64,000 bases of DNA from CAYNKA01 sp964397655 (lineage in GTDB: Bacteria > Spirochaetota > Spirochaetia > DTKZ01), in assembly GCA_964397655.1 (NCBI GenBank), contig CAYNKA010000012.1:1-64000 (forward strand), written 5' to 3'. Made by a program: the position numbers and the translations under genes. The notes beneath the pieces are model-generated. The model did no database searches. It saw nothing but the letters and a program-made list of their open reading frames with translations, and had not been told where the DNA came from. This document shows, piece after piece, positions 15,560-24,255 of this stretch. The stretch's first letter is position 1; each line of letters starts with the position of its first letter.

Positions 15560-16300
15560 ATGCAAGAAACGAAAACCGCCCTCGTGACCGGGGCATGCGG
15601 AATTCTGGGGAAGGCGATCGCCGCCGGTCTGCTCGAGGACGGGCACCGCGTCGTAGTCGTCGACCTCGACCAGAGAAAGGTCGACGAGCTTTCGGCTTCG
15701 TTCCCCGCGGGCAGGACCCTTCCCGTCGCGTGCGACATCGGGGATCCCGCCGCCGTGGAGGCCGCGGTCAAGAAGATCAAGGCCGCATGGGGGGGCGTCG
15801 ACATACTCGTGAACTGCGCCGGCATTCTCTCGAACAACAAGGCCGTCCAGACGTCACCCGAGGAATGGAGAAGAGTCATGGCCGTCAACCTCGACGGAGC
15901 GTTCTATCTTTCCCGAGCCTTCATGGAGGACATGAAGAGCAGGAAATGGGGCAGGATCATCAATATCTCGTCGCTCGCATCCAAGACCGGCGGCATAACC
16001 GCCGGGACCGCCTACTCGACGTCGAAGGGCGCGATGAACTCGCTGACCTTCAGCCTCGCAGCCGAGCTCGCCCCCTTCGGGGTGACGGCGAACGCGATCG
16101 CCCCCGCCTACATCAAGACTCCGATGGTGACGGTCCAGCTCTCGCCCGAGCAGCAGAAGGCCGTGGTGGAAAAGATTCCGGTGAAGAGGCTCTGCGAAGC
16201 CGAGGAGGTGGCGCACACCGTCCGGTTCCTCGCCCATCCCCTTTCCGGCTTCATCACCGGCGAGGTCCTCGACCAGAACGGCGGCCTCCAGTTCGACTGA
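15560..16300 (+). CDS. Short-chain dehydrogenase/reductase
   Basis: A 246-residue classical SDR. It has the nucleotide motif TGACGILG, VVVVDLD after beta-2, NCAGIL (NNAG equivalent), catalytic Ser in NISSLAS and YSTSK for the Tyr/Lys pair. VVVVDLDQRKV suggests NAD preference. Three candidate starts exist. GGAGG at 15549-15553 abuts the ATG at 15554 and sits 6 bp before the ATG at 15560, so I use 15560. It ends the sugar-acid operon, before a strong terminator. It could be a fructuronate or aldonate reductase, but the SDR fold alone does not tell. Confidence 0.88.
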   Translation: MQETKTALVTGACGILGKAIAAGLLEDGHRVVVVDLDQRKVDELSASFPAGRTLPVACDIGDPAAVEAAVKKIKAAWGGVDILVNCAGILSNNKAVQTSPEEWRRVMAVNLDGAFYLSRAFMEDMKSRKWGRIINISSLASKTGGITAGTAYSTSKGAMNSLTFSLAAELAPFGVTANAIAPAYIKTPMVTVQLSPEQQKAVVEKIPVKRLCEAEEVAHTVRFLAHPLSGFITGEVLDQNGGLQFD

Positions 16301-16320
16301 GGTCGCGTCACCGAAAAGAA

Positions 16321-16349
16321 AAAACCCGCGGCTTTCCGCGGGTTTTTTT
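16321..16349. terminator. Bidirectional intrinsic terminator
   Basis: AAACCCGCGG (16321-16330) and CCGCGGGTTT (16335-16344) form a 10-bp stem with a CTTT loop, followed by a T tract to 16349. A-rich sequence on the other side lets it also serve efp on the minus strand. Confidence 0.92.
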
Positions 16350-16399
16350 TCGGCCGGATCCGAGGCCTTCGCCCGCAACGGCACGATCGGACCGAGGGC

Positions 16400-16963
16400 T
16401 CAGCCGTTCACCCGTTCGACGTACTCGTTCGATTCGGTGTTGATCATGACCTTTTCGCCCTGCTTGATGAAAATGGGAACGCGGATGCTGAGGCCGGTTT
16501 CCAGTACCACGGTCTTCGTGGCCCCGGTGACCGTGTCGCCTCTCAATGCCTCGTGGGCTTCCTTCACGACGAGGACGATCTTGTAGGGGATCTTGATGTC
16601 GATGGGGGTTCCTTCCCAGATCACGACGTAATAGGTGTGTCCGTCCTGCAGGTAGTATTTCTTGTCCTCGAGCCCTTCCACGGGAACGGCGAACTGCTCG
16701 TAGGTTTCGTTGTCCATGAAGTGGTAGCCGGATGCGTCGGTGAAAAGGTACTGGCAGAGCCGGTCGTAGACGTTGGCCTCCTCGGCGCTGTCGTTCGTCT
16801 TCATGGTTTCCCTGAGCGTCTGTCCGGTCCTGAGCCCTTTCAGCTTCAGCCGCACGAAGGCGGATCCCTTGCCGGGATTGACGAACTCCCTCTCGGTGAC
16901 GAGATACGGTTCGTTCTTGATGAGAAGGCACATGCCCTTCTCGACTGCTCCTGCTCTGATCAT
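16400..16963 (-). CDS. efp: Elongation factor P
   Basis: A 187-residue EF-P, which rescues ribosomes stalled at consecutive prolines. The KOW-like domain I holds the modification loop NPGKGSAF with Lys32, the position beta-lysylated by EpmA in other bacteria. Domain II (about residues 65-125) and the C-terminal OB domain are complete, ending ESNEYVERVNG. It lies 41 bp downstream of epmA on the same strand, and has a possible promoter of its own. Confidence 0.96.
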   Translation of the reverse strand: MIRAGAVEKGMCLLIKNEPYLVTEREFVNPGKGSAFVRLKLKGLRTGQTLRETMKTNDSAEEANVYDRLCQYLFTDASGYHFMDNETYEQFAVPVEGLEDKKYYLQDGHTYYVVIWEGTPIDIKIPYKIVLVVKEAHEALRGDTVTGATKTVVLETGLSIRVPIFIKQGEKVMINTESNEYVERVNG

Positions 16964-17004
16964 GATCTTCTCTTGGCACCTCGCTCGATACGAAAGAATT
17001 CAAC

Positions 17005-17985
17005 TCATTCGAGTATATCAGAAAAAGGGAATAAAATCACGTCGCCGATTCTCCGCCGTCCGAGGAAGCCCATGAGGAGCCGGTCCACCCCGACGGCGAC
17101 TCCCGAACAGGCGGGAGGGGCGGCCGAGTAGATCCGCCTGAATCCCTCGTCCGGCTCGTGCGGGACGAGGGCCGTGAGCTTCGCGGCGGCCTCGCTCTCG
17201 AAGTAGGCGTCCACTTCGCGCGGATCTGTCTCCTCGGTGAAACAGTTCGCGGTCTCGACGCCGTCGACGTAGAGCTCCCAACGCTCGCGCCACGGAGTTC
17301 CCGGAATCCTCTTTGCCAGGCAGTTGACCTGGGCGGGATAGTCCATGAGCGCGAGAGGACGGTCGCGGGGGAGGCGGGGCTCCACCCGGTCCACGAAGAC
17401 CCGGTTGAAGGCCTCTTCCCAGGAGTCGGCCGGATCGGTCCTCATGCCGAGACCCGCGGCCTTTTCGGAGATGTCCTCGGCCCCGGCGCAGGACGCGAGG
17501 TCGAAGCCCGCGAATTCCCGGAAAGCCTCCTCCATCGTCATCCTCCTGAACGGGGGGCGCAGCGCCTCGCCGCGTCCGCGGGCTGCGGGTTCCGCCGCGA
17601 GGAGGCGGTCGAAGAGCGCCTCCGTGGTCTCGAGGGACGACCGGTAATCCGCCCCGGTCGAGTACCACTCGAGGATGGTGAACTCGGGATTGTGCAGCCT
17701 GCCGGTCGATTCCGAGTTCCTGAAGGCCTTGGAGATCTGGAAGACGTCGCCGTAGCCCGCGGCCACGAGCCGTTTCATCCAGAGTTCCGGGGAGGGGACG
17801 AGATAGAGGCTTCTGGCCTCCCGGTACGGAGAGACGAACTTCGTCTCGAAAACTTCGATGGCCGACTCGGGGATGAGGGCGGGAGAGAGGATCGGCGTCT
17901 CCACCTCCAGGTAGCCCCTGTCCGTGAAGAAGGCCCTGATGCGGGCCAGGTAGGAGGCGCGGCGGAATAGGGTGTCCCTGTCCAT
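17005..17985 (-). CDS. epmA: EF-P lysine ligase EpmA (GenX/PoxA)
   Basis: A 326-residue class II lysyl-tRNA-synthetase-like protein without the N-terminal anticodon-binding domain, which is the EpmA architecture. Class II motifs are visible: GYLEVETPILSP (motif 1), FRNSESTGRLHNPEFTILEWY (motif 2) and GVAVGVDRLLMGF (motif 3). It would attach beta-lysine to EF-P Lys32, and the adjacent efp supports this. The lysine 2,3-aminomutase EpmB is not in the window. Confidence 0.93.
   Translation of the reverse strand: MDRDTLFRRASYLARIRAFFTDRGYLEVETPILSPALIPESAIEVFETKFVSPYREARSLYLVPSPELWMKRLVAAGYGDVFQISKAFRNSESTGRLHNPEFTILEWYSTGADYRSSLETTEALFDRLLAAEPAARGRGEALRPPFRRMTMEEAFREFAGFDLASCAGAEDISEKAAGLGMRTDPADSWEEAFNRVFVDRVEPRLPRDRPLALMDYPAQVNCLAKRIPGTPWRERWELYVDGVETANCFTEETDPREVDAYFESEAAAKLTALVPHEPDEGFRRIYSAAPPACSGVAVGVDRLLMGFLGRRRIGDVILFPFSDILE
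17012..17020 (-). promoter_or_regulatory. Possible efp promoter inside the end of epmA
   Basis: The minus strand reads TGATATACT (17020-17012), an extended -10 about 50 bp before the efp start. No clear -35. Confidence 0.35.
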
Positions 17986-18051
17986 GAGAAAATGCTACCA
18001 GAAAACCGGAGGTCCGAGAATAGCCGGCTGGATGAGGCGGTCGGGAGCGGC

Positions 18052-18057
18052 TATACT
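18052..18057 (+). promoter_or_regulatory. -10 element of the patB-like gene
   Basis: TATACT (18052-18057), 55 bp before the start codon at 18112. A weak TGGATG at 18029-18034 lies 17 bp upstream as a possible -35. Confidence 0.4.
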
Positions 18058-18111
18058 GTGAGGGCAAAGCGTCCCGTGAGAACGCTGCACTACGAAGAGA
18101 AGGACGGCATC

Positions 18112-19284
18112 ATGGTTTTCGATTTCGACGTTCCCGTGGAGAGAAGGGGCACCGGTTCCGAGAAGTGGGACCTGCCCGGAGAGCCCGAGGGTTTCATCCC
18201 GCTCTGGGTCGCGGACATGGATTTTCCCGCCCCGCCCGGCGTGGTCGAAGCGCTGAAACTCAGGGCGGCGCACGGAGTTTACGGATATACGATCGTTCCC
18301 GAGGCGCTCGTCGAGGCCTTCGCGGCCTGGCAGCGGAAGAGGAACGGCCTCGCGCTGGAGCGCGACTGGATCGTCCGGGTTCCGGGCGTGGTGCCGTCCC
18401 TCCACTACGCGATCGAGGCCTACACGAGGGAAGGCGAGGGGGTGGTCGTGCAGTCGCCCGTGTACCGGCCCTTTTACCGCGCCGTCGAGACCCTCGGACG
18501 GAGGCTCGTGCTGAACCCGCTCAGGGAGGACGGGGAATCCTACCGGATGGACCTGGACCGGCTCGAGGCCGTCATCGACGGAGGGACGAAGCTCCTCCTT
18601 CTCTGCAGTCCGCACAATCCCGTCGGGAGGGTGTGGACCGCAAAGGAGCTCAGGGACCTCGGGGAGCTCTGCCTCGCGAAGGGCGTCACGATCGTGAGCG
18701 ACGAGATCCACTCGGACCTCATCATGCCGGGATACGAGTTCGTCCCGATCCTCGGCCTCGGCGCGAAGATCGCTTCGATCTCGGTGTCCTGCTCGGCGCC
18801 GAGCAAGACCTTCAACATCCCGGGGACCGGCTGCGCCCTCGTCGCGATCCCGGACCCCGGCCTCCGGGAAAGATTCAGGCGCTCGGCCGCCAGGGCCTGT
18901 GCACTCGGGGACATGAACCTCTTTTCGACGACCGCGTCGCTCGCCGCGTACCGGACCGGCGAGGAATGGCTGGACGCCCTCATTCCCTACTTGGCGGGAA
19001 ACCACGCCTTCCTGAAGGGCTTCCTGGCGTCGGAGCTTCCCTCGGTCAGGGCCTTCCCGCTCGAAGGCACCTACGTGCCCTGGTTCGATTTCCGGGCCTA
19101 CGGACTCCGGGCCGAGGAACTCGCGAAGATCGTCCGCGAGGCCGGCGTGAAACTCGGCGACGGCGCGGGTTTCGGTCCCGGCGGAGAGGGCTTCGAGCGG
19201 GTCAACATCGCCTGTCCGCGGACCACCCTCGAGGAGGGCTGCCGCAGGATCGCGGCGGCCTTCGGGGCGAAGGGGCTGCGATGA
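18112..19284 (+). CDS. PLP-dependent aminotransferase/C-S lyase, PatB/MalY type
   Basis: A 390-residue fold-type I PLP enzyme. PLWVADMDFPAPPGVVEAL near the N-terminus and GVYGYTI are hallmarks of the MalY/PatB cystathionine beta-lyase group. The cofactor Lys is in SAPSKTFNIPG and the pyridine-nitrogen Asp in IVSDEIHSDL; SPHNPVGRVW is the substrate-carboxylate loop. The ATG at 18112 is preferred over open sequence back to 17992, because TATACT lies between and MalY proteins start close to this point. The likely reaction is beta-elimination of cystathionine or cysteine. The stop overlaps the sixA-like start. Confidence 0.88.
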   Translation: MVFDFDVPVERRGTGSEKWDLPGEPEGFIPLWVADMDFPAPPGVVEALKLRAAHGVYGYTIVPEALVEAFAAWQRKRNGLALERDWIVRVPGVVPSLHYAIEAYTREGEGVVVQSPVYRPFYRAVETLGRRLVLNPLREDGESYRMDLDRLEAVIDGGTKLLLLCSPHNPVGRVWTAKELRDLGELCLAKGVTIVSDEIHSDLIMPGYEFVPILGLGAKIASISVSCSAPSKTFNIPGTGCALVAIPDPGLRERFRRSAARACALGDMNLFSTTASLAAYRTGEEWLDALIPYLAGNHAFLKGFLASELPSVRAFPLEGTYVPWFDFRAYGLRAEELAKIVREAGVKLGDGAGFGPGGEGFERVNIACPRTTLEEGCRRIAAAFGAKGLR

Positions 19285-19781
19285 GGATCCTCTACCTCCT
19301 CAGGCACGCGAAGGCGGACTGGACGGATTCGTCCCTCTCCGACTTCGAACGGCCTCTCAACAAGAGGGGGAGGAGGAGCGCCGAACTCGTGGGCAAGGCC
19401 CTCGCAGAGAGGTCGATCCTTCCCGGAAAGGTCCTGTGCAGCCCTGCGGTTCGGGCGCGGGAGACGATGGAAATAATCGCGCCTCTCGTCGGCTTTCCGA
19501 TCGAGGACGTCGAGTTCGAGGATTCGCTCTACCTCGCCCCGCGGGACCTGATCGTCGACACGGTCTCGGGCGCGGACGACTCGTTCGAATCCGTCCTCCT
19601 CTGCGCCCACAATCCCGGGATCGAGGAGGCCGGAAGGTTCTTTCTTCCCGGCCTCGAGGCCGACTTCCCGACCTGCGCCTTCCTCGCGCTCGCGTTCGAT
19701 GTTTCCTCGTGGAAGGAGATCGGCCGGGGCCCCGTCGGAGAGCACGCGTTCCTCACGCCCAAGAGCCTCGGCGGGGCCTGA
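19281..19781 (+). CDS. SixA-like histidine phosphatase
   Basis: A 166-residue histidine phosphatase. LYLLRHAKADW gives the RHG-type motif with the phospho-accepting His near residue 9, and LLCAHNPGIEE gives the second His. The conserved SSPAxRAxET motif appears as CSPAVRARETME. Short SixA-type members dephosphorylate phosphohistidine on signalling or PTS proteins. The target here is unknown. ATGA overlap with the preceding lyase gene implies co-translation. Confidence 0.85.
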   Translation: MRILYLLRHAKADWTDSSLSDFERPLNKRGRRSAELVGKALAERSILPGKVLCSPAVRARETMEIIAPLVGFPIEDVEFEDSLYLAPRDLIVDTVSGADDSFESVLLCAHNPGIEEAGRFFLPGLEADFPTCAFLALAFDVSSWKEIGRGPVGEHAFLTPKSLGGA

Positions 19782-19827
19782 CTCAGTCTTCCGCCGCCGC
19801 GTTCGCGGACAGGTCCGACGCCCCGCG

Positions 19828-20163
19828 TCAACTCCGGAAATACTTCTTGTAGTCCTCTCGGGCCGGCGCGAACACCTCGATCGCCTCCGAGTCCTCGATC
19901 ACGTCCGCCCGATGTTCGACGTTCCCCGGTACGCACCAGCTGTCGCCGGGCGCGAGTTCCCGGCTCTCTCCGCCTATGTGGAGGATCATCCTGCCTCCGA
20001 GGAGGTAGCCCGTCTGCTCGTGGGGATGTTTGTGGATGGGCAGCTTGCTGCCCTTGGCGAGGAGGAACTTGCTCATCAGGGTGCCCTCTCCGTACACGAG
20101 GGTCTTGATCCTGATCCCTTCCGCGATTCCCGTGAAGCCTTCGGACGAATGTTGGCTGAACAT
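19828..20163 (-). CDS. Cupin-domain protein
   Basis: A 111-residue single cupin barrel. Motif 1 is visible in PIHKHPHEQTGYLLGG (two His and a Glu as metal ligands) and motif 2 in PGDSWCVPGNVEHRADV. There is no signal peptide. GAAGAGACC precedes the ATG at 20163. A consensus promoter lies 90 bp upstream, so it is transcribed separately from the MFS gene. Function is open: small cupins include isomerases, dioxygenases and ligand sensors. Confidence 0.85.
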   Translation of the reverse strand: MFSQHSSEGFTGIAEGIRIKTLVYGEGTLMSKFLLAKGSKLPIHKHPHEQTGYLLGGRMILHIGGESRELAPGDSWCVPGNVEHRADVIEDSEAIEVFAPAREDYKKYFRS

Positions 20164-20251
20164 GGTCTCTTCCTTTTCGGGCGGCCCGGCGCATCCCGAA
20201 GGCGCCGAGGTCGGCGGTCGCTCGGGACCTCGGGCCGGCTCTGTTTTTTCC

Positions 20252-20280
20252 AGTATAGGGAAGAGTAAGGCTGTTTTCAA
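20252..20280 (-). promoter_or_regulatory. Promoter of the cupin gene
   Basis: On the minus strand TTGAAA (20280-20275), a 17-bp spacer, and TATACT (20257-20252). Confidence 0.65.
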
Positions 20281-20288
20281 CGGATTTT

Positions 20289-21473
20289 TCACCGTCCGAT
20301 GCCGGTTTCCTTCGAGCGGAGCAGGACCGAAAGCAGGACCGTGAGCGCGCCGAGAAGGAGCAGGGCAGTGCCGAGGGAGACGTCGGCGAGCATGCCCACG
20401 ACAGGGTAGAGCAGCATCGTGGCGATACGTTCGATCATGGATACGCCGGAAAGGACGGTGGCCCTGTCGGAATCGCCGATCTCCGCGTTCATGAGCGCCG
20501 AGAGCAGGGGGGTCCGAAACGCCCTCAGGTTCGTGACGACGAAGATCGCGGCGAGCGCCGCGGCCGAACCGGGAACCGCGACCGGCAGGAAGTAGAACAG
20601 GCCGGAGACCAGGGACGTGAGGAACAGCGTCCTCCCGACTCCGAGTCCGCGCTCCGCCGCGGGCAGGACGAGGAGCAGGACGAACGAGCTCAGATTGAAA
20701 GCGGACGCCACGAAGCCCAGAAGGCCCACGGGAAAGCCGTTTTCGAGCAGGAGCGATTGGTAGAACCAGAACATGAAGAAGGTCGTCGAGGAGACGAGAG
20801 CGTAGTCGAGGGCGAAGGCCCTGAGGCCCTTGCGCCTGAAGACGAAGAGGAAGCCTTCCGCGCCCTGCCGGATCGCGCTCGCGGGGTTTCTTTGGCGGAC
20901 CTCCTCCCGGACGAAGAGCACCGCGAGGCCGGCCAGGCCGACGGCCGCCGCGGTCGCCACGAAGACGAGTCCAAGAGCCGTCTCGTAGTCGGCGACGCCG
21001 CTCGTCACGAAGAGCGATCCGGCCGGAAAGGCGAGGGCGAGTCCCGCGGTCCCGAACGCGTCGTACCGAGCCATCGCTGCCGCGGCGTGTGCTTCCTCGC
21101 CCCGGGACTTGAGGATCTCGTAGACGAGCGCCCGGTCGGCCCCGCTCATCATGGTCATGCCGAAGGCGCATACGACTTCGGCGGCGAGCAGGATCGCGAA
21201 CGAGGTGAAGAGCCCGAACATGAGGAATCCCGCACCGAAGAACAGGCTTCCCGCGAAGAGAGAAGTCTTCCTTCCCCAGCGGTCGGCCACCACGCCCGTC
21301 GGGATCTCGAAGGCCATCATGGAGAGGGAGAAGACGGCCTCGAGCGTGAACATGCCCGCGTAATCGAGTCCCACGCGCCGGAGGTAGAAGGGGACCGCGA
21401 CGGCGCCGAAGAACTGAAGGCTCTTGAAGAAGTTGAAGACGTAGAGGAGAAGGAGGCTTTTTTCGGTTTTCAT
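20289..21473 (-). CDS. MFS transporter
   Basis: A 394-residue major facilitator with about 12 helices. The loop 2-3 motif is clear (GVVADRWGRKTSLFAGS). MTMMSGADRALVYEIL after helix 4 is seen in MFS subgroups annotated as multidrug or sugar efflux carriers. The ATG at 21473 begins MKTEKSLLLLYVFNF. The longer frame upstream overlaps the GNAT gene and is a shadow. The GNAT stop is 8 bp upstream, so kinase, GNAT and MFS genes form one minus-strand run. Confidence 0.85.
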   Translation of the reverse strand: MKTEKSLLLLYVFNFFKSLQFFGAVAVPFYLRRVGLDYAGMFTLEAVFSLSMMAFEIPTGVVADRWGRKTSLFAGSLFFGAGFLMFGLFTSFAILLAAEVVCAFGMTMMSGADRALVYEILKSRGEEAHAAAAMARYDAFGTAGLALAFPAGSLFVTSGVADYETALGLVFVATAAAVGLAGLAVLFVREEVRQRNPASAIRQGAEGFLFVFRRKGLRAFALDYALVSSTTFFMFWFYQSLLLENGFPVGLLGFVASAFNLSSFVLLLVLPAAERGLGVGRTLFLTSLVSGLFYFLPVAVPGSAAALAAIFVVTNLRAFRTPLLSALMNAEIGDSDRATVLSGVSMIERIATMLLYPVVGMLADVSLGTALLLLGALTVLLSVLLRSKETGIGR

Positions 21474-21481
21474 CGAGGTTT

Positions 21482-22018
21482 CTATCCCAGCTCGCGGGTG
21501 TAGAGCAGGTCGTCTCGGGCTCCGGTCTTCGAGAAAAACGGCCGGATGCTGTGTCTCGGGAGCGTTCCCGCATATTCCATACCGCATTTTTCCATGACTC
21601 TCGCCGAGGCCCCGTTCTCTATGTCGCAAGTCGCGGCGAGCCGTGCGAGCCCGAGTCCCGGAAGCAGCGAAAGCATCCGCCGCAGGGCCTCCGTGGCGTA
21701 GCCCTTGTTCCATTCGTCTCGGGTGATGACGTATCCCGCGACCCCTTCCTCCCGCTCGACCGCGAGCCTGAACATGCCGACCGTCTTCCCCCGGGTCTTC
21801 TCGACGATCAGGTAGGTGAATTCCGAGCCCGCCTCCCATCCTTCCAGGGCGCTCTCGATGAAATCCTCCGTCTGAGCGACGTTGTCGTGGGGCTCCCACA
21901 CGAGATACTTCGTCAATCTGTCGTCGGACGCGACGGATTCGAACACCTCCTTCGCGTCCTCTCGGGCCGGTTTGCGGAGGAAAAGCCTTTCGCTCTCTAT
22001 GCTTTCCGGAAGTTTCAT
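21482..22018 (-). CDS. GNAT-family N-acetyltransferase (RimJ/RimL-like)
   Basis: A 178-residue GNAT protein. ESERLFLRKPAREDA at the N-terminus, DEWNKGYATEALRRML (acetyl-CoA pyrophosphate loop, Q/R-x-x-G-x-A region) and IENGASARVMEKCGMEYAGTL at the C-terminus match the RimJ-type ribosomal-protein or antibiotic acetyltransferases. The substrate is unknown. It sits between the LytS-like kinase (10 bp) and an MFS transporter (8 bp), so modification and export of a small toxic compound is a possible theme. Confidence 0.87.
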   Translation of the reverse strand: MKLPESIESERLFLRKPAREDAKEVFESVASDDRLTKYLVWEPHDNVAQTEDFIESALEGWEAGSEFTYLIVEKTRGKTVGMFRLAVEREEGVAGYVITRDEWNKGYATEALRRMLSLLPGLGLARLAATCDIENGASARVMEKCGMEYAGTLPRHSIRPFFSKTGARDDLLYTRELG

Positions 22019-22028
22019 CTTCGTCGCC

Positions 22029-23639
22029 TCATATTCTGGGTTCGTAGATCCTGTCCTTCAACGTGATCCTGTACGAGACTCCGCCGGTCGATTCGATCTT
22101 CGCCGTGCCTCTGAGCTGCATCCTGACGAGGGTCAGGGTTGTGAAAATGCCGAACGACGAGGTGCCGTCGGGATCGAAGCCCGGAGGAAAGCCTCTCCCG
22201 TCGTCGGAGATCGAAAGGAGGACGGTATCGGGATTCGTCCTTCGCAGGGTCACCCGGACCGTGCCCCTCCGGCCGTCGGGGAACGCGTGCTTGAAGGAGT
22301 TCGTCACGATTTCATTGACGACGAGGCCGAGCGGCACCGCGGCGTCGATGATGAGCGCGATGTCCTCCACGTCGAGTTCCACGGCGATCCGGCCTTCCTG
22401 TCCGTTTTCGGTCTTCGCTATCTGCCGCGTGAGGTCGTCGAGGTATTCGCGGATGCCTATACGGGAGAGGTCCTTCGCGTGGGATAGCTTGTCGTAGACC
22501 AAGGACATGGCCCGAATGCGCGAGCTCACGCGCGAAACGAGCTGGTCGACCTTTTCGTCCTGGAAAGAGGTCGCCTGGAGAAGCAGGAGGGAGGCTATTA
22601 TCTGCATGTTGTTGTTCGTCCGGTGATAGATCTCGGAGAGGAGGATTTCCTTCTCCGCGAGCGAAATTCTCAGCCGCTCCTCGGCTTCCTTGAGCTGGGT
22701 GATGTCGCGGGTCACCCCCTCGACTCCGCGAAAACGCCGGTCGGAATCGAAGACCGCCTTCGCGTTCGAGGATACGACGATGATCCTTCCGTCCTTCCGC
22801 ACCATTTCCGTATGGACGTCCTTGACGGATCCTTCCTTCTCGATGCGCTCCAGGATCAGGGCCCGATGCGTCGGATCCCGATGAAGGATCTCGAAGCGCC
22901 TGCCGACGAGCTCGTCGGGACGGTAGCCGAAAACCTGCTCCGAGGAGGGAGAGATGATGAGGATCGTCCCGTTCTCGTCGATCTTGTAGATCACGTCCAC
23001 GAGGCTTTCGAAGAGGCTGCGGTATTTGATCTCCGATTCCCGGAGCCGCGTCTGGGCGTTCTGTCCGCGTTCCTCGTTCAGCAGAAGGAGCCCGCCGACG
23101 AGGAGCCCTAGGGAAATCGCCGAACCGTAGGGGAGGGCCATCGCCTTGAGGAGTTCCCATCCCTCCTCGAGGCTCCCTATGGGAAGAAAGCCCGGTAGGA
23201 TGAAGACGGTGGCGGCGACGGCGACGAGGGCGGCCTTTGGTACGGTGTCGATCCAGTCTCGCTTCGTGCGGATGAAGATCCCTGCGGCCGTCGAGAGCGC
23301 AATCCCCAGTACGCCGCCGAAAATCCCCCTTCCGCCGAGGTACACCCTGTAGGACGCGGCGACGAGTGCCGCGATCGCTCCGGATATCGGTCCTCCGAAG
23401 GCTCCCGCGAGAATGACGATGGCGTTGCGCTGGTCCACCACGACCCCCTCGGAGACGGGGATCTTCACCTGCATGCAGCCGAAGACGAACAGAGCGAACA
23501 TGATTCCGAGGACCGCCTGCCGCCTGGCGGGCGGAGCGTTGCGCAGCCTGCCGATGAGGAATCCGTAGACCGCGACGAATACGATCAGCAGCGCGAGGTT
23601 GTTGAACAAGCCGACGAACAGTCTCAGGCCCAGAACCAT
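22029..23639 (-). CDS. LytS-like sensor histidine kinase with PAS domain (HisKA_2 type)
   Basis: A 536-residue membrane kinase. The N-terminal 190 residues hold about six hydrophobic helices of the 5TMR-LYT type, with GAFGGPISGAIAALVAASYRVY typical of that domain. A PAS domain (about 205-325) follows, then a short helical segment and a HisKA_2 dimerisation box EIYHRTNNNMQIIASLL, and an ATPase domain with NEIVTNSFKHAF (N box) and ISDDGRGFPP (G1). The usual H-R-x-K-N-N reads HRTNNN. No response regulator is adjacent. Relatives sense membrane or cell-wall state or small ligands. Confidence 0.88.
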   Translation of the reverse strand: MVLGLRLFVGLFNNLALLIVFVAVYGFLIGRLRNAPPARRQAVLGIMFALFVFGCMQVKIPVSEGVVVDQRNAIVILAGAFGGPISGAIAALVAASYRVYLGGRGIFGGVLGIALSTAAGIFIRTKRDWIDTVPKAALVAVAATVFILPGFLPIGSLEEGWELLKAMALPYGSAISLGLLVGGLLLLNEERGQNAQTRLRESEIKYRSLFESLVDVIYKIDENGTILIISPSSEQVFGYRPDELVGRRFEILHRDPTHRALILERIEKEGSVKDVHTEMVRKDGRIIVVSSNAKAVFDSDRRFRGVEGVTRDITQLKEAEERLRISLAEKEILLSEIYHRTNNNMQIIASLLLLQATSFQDEKVDQLVSRVSSRIRAMSLVYDKLSHAKDLSRIGIREYLDDLTRQIAKTENGQEGRIAVELDVEDIALIIDAAVPLGLVVNEIVTNSFKHAFPDGRRGTVRVTLRRTNPDTVLLSISDDGRGFPPGFDPDGTSSFGIFTTLTLVRMQLRGTAKIESTGGVSYRITLKDRIYEPRI

Positions 23640-23688
23640 GCTTCGTCCCTCTCCCGCCCTCGAAGGTTCTCCGAACCGCCCGCGCGCT

Positions 23689-24255
23689 TCATCGGAAGTC
23701 GACCAGGTCCTTCTGCGCCTTTCGTGCCGAGGCCGCCGACGTCGCGTCCGCCTTTCTTTCCACGACGCCCAGCTTCAACATGGAGACGGCCGCGTATCCG
23801 TCGGGAATGCCGAGCTGCTTCCTGTAATTCGCGTTGACGTTGGCGACCGGTCCCGTGTACATGTGCGAGCCGAGTCCGAGCGCCTGGGCCGCCAGGTACA
23901 TGTTCTGGGTCGCGAGGCCGCAGTCGAAGGCGACGGCGGCGGCCGGCGCTCCCTTCTCCTGGCCGGAGACGACGATGACGACGTTGCCGGGCTTCGCGTC
24001 GGGAATGAGCTTTTTCATGAGCTCCCGATCCCTCACCACGGTGAAGCGCCAGGGTTGGAGATTTCTCGCGCTCGGCGCCTTGATTCCGCACTTCAGGATG
24101 AGTTCGACGTCCCGGGCGGAGACTTCGGCATCGGTGAATGCCTTGTGCGAATAGACCGACGCGATGAAATTCACGATCTCCTCGCCCTTCGTCTGGGCGG
24201 AGGCCGCGGGACCGAGCAGGAGGGCCAGCAATGCGATTCCTATGATTCGCTTCAT
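23689..24255 (-). CDS. Exported nitroreductase-family protein
   Basis: A 188-residue nitroreductase with an N-terminal signal peptide (RIIGIALLALLLGPAASAQ), so it is probably periplasmic, which is rare for an FMN enzyme. AFTDAEVSARDVELILK, KAPSARNLQPWRFTVV and AFDCGLATQNMYLAAQALGLGS match the family's FMN and dimer regions. The ATG at 24255 overlaps the stop of the upstream ACT-like gene (ATGA), so the two are translationally coupled. It is only distantly like the copy at 2303. Its substrate and how it gets FMN are unknown. Confidence 0.85.
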   Translation of the reverse strand: MKRIIGIALLALLLGPAASAQTKGEEIVNFIASVYSHKAFTDAEVSARDVELILKCGIKAPSARNLQPWRFTVVRDRELMKKLIPDAKPGNVVIVVSGQEKGAPAAAVAFDCGLATQNMYLAAQALGLGSHMYTGPVANVNANYRKQLGIPDGYAAVSMLKLGVVERKADATSAASARKAQKDLVDFR

